Shown: piece after piece, positions 58,507 through 62,897 of the stretch
How the letters are laid out: every line of letters starts with the position of its first letter
Position numbering within the stretch: position 1 is the stretch's first letter
Assembly (NCBI GenBank): GCA_902561795.1
Contig: CACERG010000010.1
Span: 1 to 62,897, forward strand
Reading direction: 5' to 3'
DNA from: an uncultured Bacteroidota bacterium
Lineage (GTDB): Bacteria > Bacteroidota > Bacteroidia > Flavobacteriales > Flavobacteriaceae
Length of the DNA: 62,897 bases
Notes under the pieces: generated by a model
Told to the model about the DNA's origin: nothing
The model's database searches: none
What the model saw: only the letters and a program-made list of their open reading frames with translations
Translations under genes and position numbers: made by a program

Positions 58507-58776
58507 ATGTATAACTCAAAAGAAATTAAAGAAGATATTTTCAAAAAATTTGGAAATTCAAAAACAAACACTGGTTCACCTGAAGGTCAAATAGCACTTT
58601 TTACTCACAGAATACATCACCTTTCTAATCACCTTAAATCTAACAAAAAAGACTTCAATACTGAAAGATCATTAGTTCGTTTAGTTGGTAAACGCAGAAG
58701 TCTACTAGATTATTTAAAGTCGAAGGATATCGAAAGGTACAGAAATATTGTAAAAGAATTAGGTTTACGTAAATAG
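58507..58776 (+). CDS. rpsO: 30S ribosomal protein S15
   Basis: 89 residues with the diagnostic GSPEGQIALFTHRIHHLSNH and LVRLVGKRRSLLDYLKSKDI. S15 binds the central domain of 16S rRNA and bridges subunits. It is followed by pnp after 77 bases, the common rpsO-pnp pair; in other bacteria the two are post-transcriptionally linked. Confidence 0.98.
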   Translation: MYNSKEIKEDIFKKFGNSKTNTGSPEGQIALFTHRIHHLSNHLKSNKKDFNTERSLVRLVGKRRSLLDYLKSKDIERYRNIVKELGLRK

Positions 58777-58853
58777 TGATATTAATCAGAAATTCTGTTT
58801 TTCATTGGTTAAAGCGACACACAACAATCAAAGTTATAATCTAAAAATGAAAA

Positions 58854-60983
58854 ATGATTCCTAAAATTTTATCTGAAGAAATCCATCTTGAAGATGGAAG
58901 AAAAATTATTCTAGAAACCGGAAAGCTCGCAAAACAAGCGGACGGCTCCGTAGTTGTTAAAATGGGTAAATGTATGCTTTTAGCGACTGTTGTTTCTTCA
59001 AGAACTCCAAGTCCAGTTGACTTTTTACCTTTGACAGTAGACTACCGAGAGAAGTTTGCTGCCGCTGGAAGATTTCCAGGTGGTTTTTTTAAACGAGAAG
59101 CTCGTCCAAGTGATCAAGAAATTCTAACAATGAGATTGGTTGATCGAGTGCTACGCCCACTATTTCCAAGTGATTATCACGCAGAAACTCAAGTTATGAT
59201 TCAGCTTATGTCACATGACGAGGATGTAATGCCTGACGCACTTGCTGGTTTAGCTGCATCTGCGGCAATCCAACTCTCTGATATACCATTTGAATATCCT
59301 ATATCTGAGGTGCGCGTAGGTAGAGTAGACGGAATGTTTGTTATTAATCCTAGTAAAAAACAGTTACTCACATCCGATATTGATATTATCATAGGAGCTA
59401 GCGAGAACTCGATTGCGATGGTTGAGGGCGAATTTAATGAAATTACTGAAGAAGAAATGCTTGATGCAATATCATATGGACAGTCTGCTATAAAGGATCA
59501 AATAAATGCTCAAATTGCTCTGGCTAAGTCATTTGGAAAAAAGGATATAAGAGCTTATGAAAATGAAGCATCAGATGATGGATTAGAAAAACAAATTATT
59601 GACACTACTTATCAAAATTTTTACGATGTAGCAAAAAAAGGTTTAACCAAAGGAGAGAGGTCTGAACAATTTTCAGAGATTAAAGATAAATTTTTGGAAA
59701 AATTTTCTGAGGAAGAAAAAGATGAAAAATCAGATTTAATCTCACGTTATTTGAAAGAGTCCCAAAAAAAAGCTGTTCGAGATCTAGTTTTAAATGAAGG
59801 CATTCGTCTTGATGGGAGGAAGACATCTGAAATTCGTCCCATTTGGTGTGAAGTTGATTACCTTCCATCCGCACACGGATCATCAATTTTTACAAGGGGT
59901 GAAACACAAGCCCTTGCAACCGCCACTTTAGGAACTTCAAAAGAGGCAAATATTATTGACTTACCAACCGAACAAGATGAAGAGAGATTTTATTTACACT
60001 ACAACTTCCCGCCATTTTCAACTGGAGAAGCTAGACCTCTTCGTGGTACCTCAAGGCGAGAAGTAGGCCATGGAAATTTGGCTCAAAGAGCGCTAAAAAA
60101 TATAATCCCAACTGATTGCCCATATACAGTCAGAATCGTTTCTGAAGTTTTAGAATCTAATGGATCTTCCTCGATGGCTTCTGTTTGTGCTGGAACTATG
60201 GCTCTCATGGATGCTGGAATTAAGATTAAAAAACCAGTGTCTGGAATTGCTATGGGGCTAATAAGTGAAAAAGATAAATTTGCTGTTCTATCAGACATTT
60301 TAGGTGATGAAGACCACCTTGGTGATATGGATTTTAAAGTAACCGGAACATCCGATGGAATAACTGCCTGTCAAATGGACATTAAAATTAAAGGATTAAG
60401 TTTCGATATTATGACTAAAGCACTTGAACAAGCTAGAAAAGGAAGGTTAGAAATATTAGAGCATATTACCAAAACAATTTCTTCTCCAAATGATCGCGTG
60501 AAAGATCATGCGCCAAAGATGATATATCGAAGAATTCCAAATGATTACATAGGAGCACTGATTGGTCCAGGTGGTAAAGTTATTCAAGAATTACAGAAAG
60601 AATCAGGTTGTACAATTGTGGTTAATGAAGATCCAAAAACTGAAGAAGGTATCATTGAAATTCTAGGAACATCAACCGAAGGAATAGCTATGGTTGAATC
60701 TAAAATCGATTCCATAACATTTAAGCCTAAAGTAGGTGAAAAGTATGAAGTAAAAGTTATTAAAATATTGGATTTTGGAGCTGTAGTTGAATACACTAAA
60801 GCCCCAGGGAACGAAGTTCTTCTTCATGTAAGCGAACTTGCTTGGGAAAGAACAGAAAATGTAACTGATGTAGTTAAAATGGGAGATGTTCTAGAAGTTA
60901 AATATTTTGGGATAGATTCAAGAACACGAAAAGAGAAAGTATCACGAAAAGCTTTGTTTCCTAGACCAGATAGAAAAGAATAA
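58854..60983 (+). CDS. pnp: Polyribonucleotide nucleotidyltransferase (PNPase)
   Basis: 709 residues: two RNase PH domains (N-terminal [21 protein letters not shown]-terminal with [15 protein letters not shown] and [17 protein letters not shown]), a helical linker, a KH domain ([20 protein letters not shown]) and an S1 domain ([15 protein letters not shown]). It degrades RNA 3'-5' by phosphorolysis and can add tails. All core parts are intact and the length is normal. rpoD starts 67 bases later. Confidence 0.98.
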   Translation: MIPKILSEEIHLEDGRKIILETGKLAKQADGSVVVKMGKCMLLATVVSSRTPSPVDFLPLTVDYREKFAAAGRFPGGFFKREARPSDQEILTMRLVDRVLRPLFPSDYHAETQVMIQLMSHDEDVMPDALAGLAASAAIQLSDIPFEYPISEVRVGRVDGMFVINPSKKQLLTSDIDIIIGASENSIAMVEGEFNEITEEEMLDAISYGQSAIKDQINAQIALAKSFGKKDIRAYENEASDDGLEKQIIDTTYQNFYDVAKKGLTKGERSEQFSEIKDKFLEKFSEEEKDEKSDLISRYLKESQKKAVRDLVLNEGIRLDGRKTSEIRPIWCEVDYLPSAHGSSIFTRGETQALATATLGTSKEANIIDLPTEQDEERFYLHYNFPPFSTGEARPLRGTSRREVGHGNLAQRALKNIIPTDCPYTVRIVSEVLESNGSSSMASVCAGTMALMDAGIKIKKPVSGIAMGLISEKDKFAVLSDILGDEDHLGDMDFKVTGTSDGITACQMDIKIKGLSFDIMTKALEQARKGRLEILEHITKTISSPNDRVKDHAPKMIYRRIPNDYIGALIGPGGKVIQELQKESGCTIVVNEDPKTEEGIIEILGTSTEGIAMVESKIDSITFKPKVGEKYEVKVIKILDFGAVVEYTKAPGNEVLLHVSELAWERTENVTDVVKMGDVLEVKYFGIDSRTRKEKVSRKALFPRPDRKE

Positions 60984-61050
60984 TTTTTAAAATTTTGAAA
61001 CATTTTTACATTTTTTACGTATTACAAATAGTATATAATTTTTATTAGAA

Positions 61051-61914
61051 ATGAGGCAACTTAAAATAACTAAACAAGTTACAAATCGTGAAACAGCTTC
61101 ACTTGATAAATATCTACAAGAAATTGGTAAAGTTGACCTAATAACTGCCGAAGAAGAAGTAGAGTTAGCACAAAGAATAAAGGCTGGTGATCAGATTGCT
61201 CTTGAAAAACTTACAAAAGCAAATTTAAGATTTGTAGTATCTGTGGCAAAACAGTATCAAAACCAAGGATTGACCCTTCCAGATTTAATTAATGAAGGTA
61301 ACTTGGGATTGATAAAAGCAGCCCAAAGGTTTGACGAAACCAGAGGTTTTAAATTTATATCTTACGCAGTTTGGTGGATTCGCCAATCAATTTTGCAAGC
61401 CTTGGCAGAACAATCAAGAATAGTTCGACTTCCATTAAATAAAATTGGCTCTATAAATAAAATTAATAAAACATATGCTTTTTTAGAGCAAGCACATGAG
61501 AGGGCTCCTTCCGCAGAAGAAATCGCCAAAGAATTAGACATGACTATTAATGATGTAAAAGAATCGTTAAAGAATTCTGGGCGTCACGTATCAATGGATG
61601 CACCTTTAGTTGAAGGAGAAGATTCAAATTTATATGACGTACTAAACAGCGGTGAATCTCCTAATCCAGATAAAACATTATTACATGAATCACTTAGGAC
61701 AGAAATTGAAAGGGCACTTGAAACATTAACTCCAAGAGAGGCGGATGTTGTTCGTCTATACTTTGGATTAGCAAACCAACATGCTATGACTTTAGAAGAA
61801 ATTGGTGAAACATTTGATTTAACAAGAGAGCGCGTTAGACAGATTAAAGAAAAGGCTATTCGGAGGCTAAAACATACTTCACGAAGTAAGATTCTAAAAA
61901 CATACTTAGGTTAA
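61051..61914 (+). CDS. rpoD: Primary RNA polymerase sigma factor (short Bacteroidota form)
   Basis: 287 residues, with region 1.1 absent as in other Bacteroidota. Region 1.2 ([20 protein letters not shown]), region 2 ([40 protein letters not shown]), region 3 and region 4 ([40 protein letters not shown]) are all present. This factor directs transcription from TTTG-N19-TAnnTTTG promoters, two clear examples of which occur here. It sits between pnp and rpe. Confidence 0.97.
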   Translation: MRQLKITKQVTNRETASLDKYLQEIGKVDLITAEEEVELAQRIKAGDQIALEKLTKANLRFVVSVAKQYQNQGLTLPDLINEGNLGLIKAAQRFDETRGFKFISYAVWWIRQSILQALAEQSRIVRLPLNKIGSINKINKTYAFLEQAHERAPSAEEIAKELDMTINDVKESLKNSGRHVSMDAPLVEGEDSNLYDVLNSGESPNPDKTLLHESLRTEIERALETLTPREADVVRLYFGLANQHAMTLEEIGETFDLTRERVRQIKEKAIRRLKHTSRSKILKTYLG

Positions 61915-61950
61915 ATTTCTCTGATTTAATCGTAAAAATTTATTAAAAAA

Positions 61951-62601
61951 ATGTCAGTCAAAATTGCACCCTCAATTCTTGCAGCTGATTTCTCCAACCT
62001 AGAAAGAGACATTAAATTAATAAATGATTCAAAAGCAGATTGGTTTCATTTGGATATAATGGATGGAGTATTTGTTCCAAATATTTCTTTTGGAATGCCT
62101 ATTGTAGAAACTATCTCAAAACTTGCTTCAAAACCACTAGATGTTCATTTGATGATCGTAGATCCAGATCGCTACATTGAAACATTTTCAAAACTAGGTT
62201 CAAAAATTCTAACCGTACATTATGAAGCTTGTAATCATCTACACCGAACTATTCAAAAAATTAAGGACTTAGGTATGAAAGCTGGAGTAGCACTTAATCC
62301 ACACTCAAACATAAATTTATTAGTTGACATAATAGAAGATATTGACCTAGTATGTTTAATGAGTGTTAATCCTGGCTTTGGAGGCCAAACTTTTATAGAG
62401 AATACTTACAAGAAAATTAGTCAATTAAAAGAAATAATTGAAAATAAAAATATTAGGTGCCTAATTGAAATTGATGGAGGGGTAAATGATGTAAATGCAA
62501 ATAAATTAATTTCATGCGGTGCGAATGTTCTAGTAGCAGGGAACTATGTTTTTAAATCAGGAGATCCTGCATTTAATATTGAAAAATTGAAAAAGTTTTA
62601 A
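61951..62601 (+). CDS. rpe: Ribulose-phosphate 3-epimerase
   Basis: 216 residues, a TIM barrel with APSILAADFSNLERDI, the metal-binding FHLDIMDGVFVPNISFG, DVHLMIVDPDRYIE and MSVNPGFGGQTFI, and EIDGGVNDVNANKLI. It interconverts ribulose-5-P and xylulose-5-P in the pentose phosphate pathway. Its stop overlaps the convergent OmpA-family gene. Confidence 0.97.
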   Translation: MSVKIAPSILAADFSNLERDIKLINDSKADWFHLDIMDGVFVPNISFGMPIVETISKLASKPLDVHLMIVDPDRYIETFSKLGSKILTVHYEACNHLHRTIQKIKDLGMKAGVALNPHSNINLLVDIIEDIDLVCLMSVNPGFGGQTFIENTYKKISQLKEIIENKNIRCLIEIDGGVNDVNANKLISCGANVLVAGNYVFKSGDPAFNIEKLKKF

Positions 62602-62897
62602 TTTGATTTAAACTGAACTCTTCTATTTACTGCTCTTCCCTCTGGACTCTCATTATCTTCGAGAGGGTTTTTGTCGCCATAGCCCTTAACTTCAAGTCTT
62701 TCAGAAGTAACACCAAGTTTTATCAAATAATTCTTTACAGCTTCTGCCCTTTTTAAAGATAATCGAACATTATATTGTTCATCTCCATCTGACGAAGCGT
62801 AGCCTTCTATTATAAGGTTGCCATCAATATTCTCATCTAATAGCTTTTTGATATTTATTAGGTTTTCAATGGTTTTACGTCCAATTATTTGGAAACT
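62598..62897 (-). CDS. OmpA-family protein, C-terminal fragment (runs off right edge)
   Basis: The last 99 codons of an open frame that continues past the window. It is the peptidoglycan-binding OmpA domain: NLIIEGYASSDGDEQYNVRL, SLKRAEAVKNYLIKLGVTSE, EVKGYGDKNPLEDNESPEGR and the AVNRRVQF ending. The conserved NxxLSxxRA-like helix and the terminal Arg that holds diaminopimelate are visible. It anchors an outer-membrane protein to the cell wall; the N-terminal part is not seen. The stop (62598-62600) overlaps the end of rpe. Confidence 0.92.
   Translation of the reverse strand, partial: SFQIIGRKTIENLINIKKLLDENIDGNLIIEGYASSDGDEQYNVRLSLKRAEAVKNYLIKLGVTSERLEVKGYGDKNPLEDNESPEGRAVNRRVQFKSN

Noticed and set aside
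1-62897. tRNA, rRNA, CRISPR, insertion sequence or prophage
   Set aside because: No cloverleaf, repeat-spacer pattern, transposase, integrase or terminal repeat was seen; nearly all of the window is accounted for by core genes.

Overview
The window looks like a chromosomal segment of a marine, A+T-rich Flavobacteriia (Bacteroidota). The supports are a DTE-type proteorhodopsin beside a Blh retinal-forming dioxygenase, two SusC/SusD outer-membrane uptake pairs, a PorT-like type IX secretion protein, a TamL-type lipoprotein, a short primary sigma factor without region 1.1, and promoters of the TTTG-N19-TAnnTTTG type. Shine-Dalgarno sites are not evident. I see no rRNA, tRNA, CRISPR array, insertion sequence or prophage; the segment reads as core genome with a few accessory loci.

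Layout. 1-2568: N-terminal part of a large secreted protein with Ig-like repeats, running off the left edge. 2.7-14.4 kb: mixed housekeeping genes on both strands: a CBS/cysteine-synthase-like enzyme, a LolC/E-type permease, a NamZ-like (DUF1343) hydrolase, queE, a VOC protein, an unknown membrane protein, folD, ffh, the blh/proteorhodopsin divergent pair, argS and a small unknown protein. 14.4-35.1 kb: one long minus-strand block, read from right to left as rpsL-rpsG-fusA, the S10 and spc operons, secY-infA-rpmJ, the alpha operon ending in rplQ, then carA, eno and gltA. A strong promoter match sits in front of rpsL and an intrinsic terminator lies between rplQ and carA.

35.3-48.4 kb is the most accessory part: an unknown secreted protein, two tandem SusC-SusD pairs, a lipoprotein that ends the second pair, and on the opposite strand an arylsulfotransferase-like lipoprotein. 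No glycoside hydrolase, peptidase or regulator is present there, so the substrate is not evident. 48.4-62.9 kb: rlmB, trkA-trkH, the envelope cluster porT / trmH-type methyltransferase / tamL, then fba, accD, rpsO, pnp, rpoD, rpe and the C-terminal end of an OmpA-family protein at the right edge.

How the genes fit together. Proteorhodopsin and Blh would give light-driven proton pumping once beta-carotene is supplied from elsewhere. PorT, TamL, the SusCD pairs and the large Ig-repeat protein describe a surface built around type IX secretion and surface lipoproteins. I found no convincing wholly new system. The points most worth following are the ~281-300-residue super-repeat protein, the SusCD/arylsulfotransferase neighbourhood, the unknown membrane protein at 7.3-8.2 kb, and a hairpin predicted at the very 5' end of the rpsL operon transcript.
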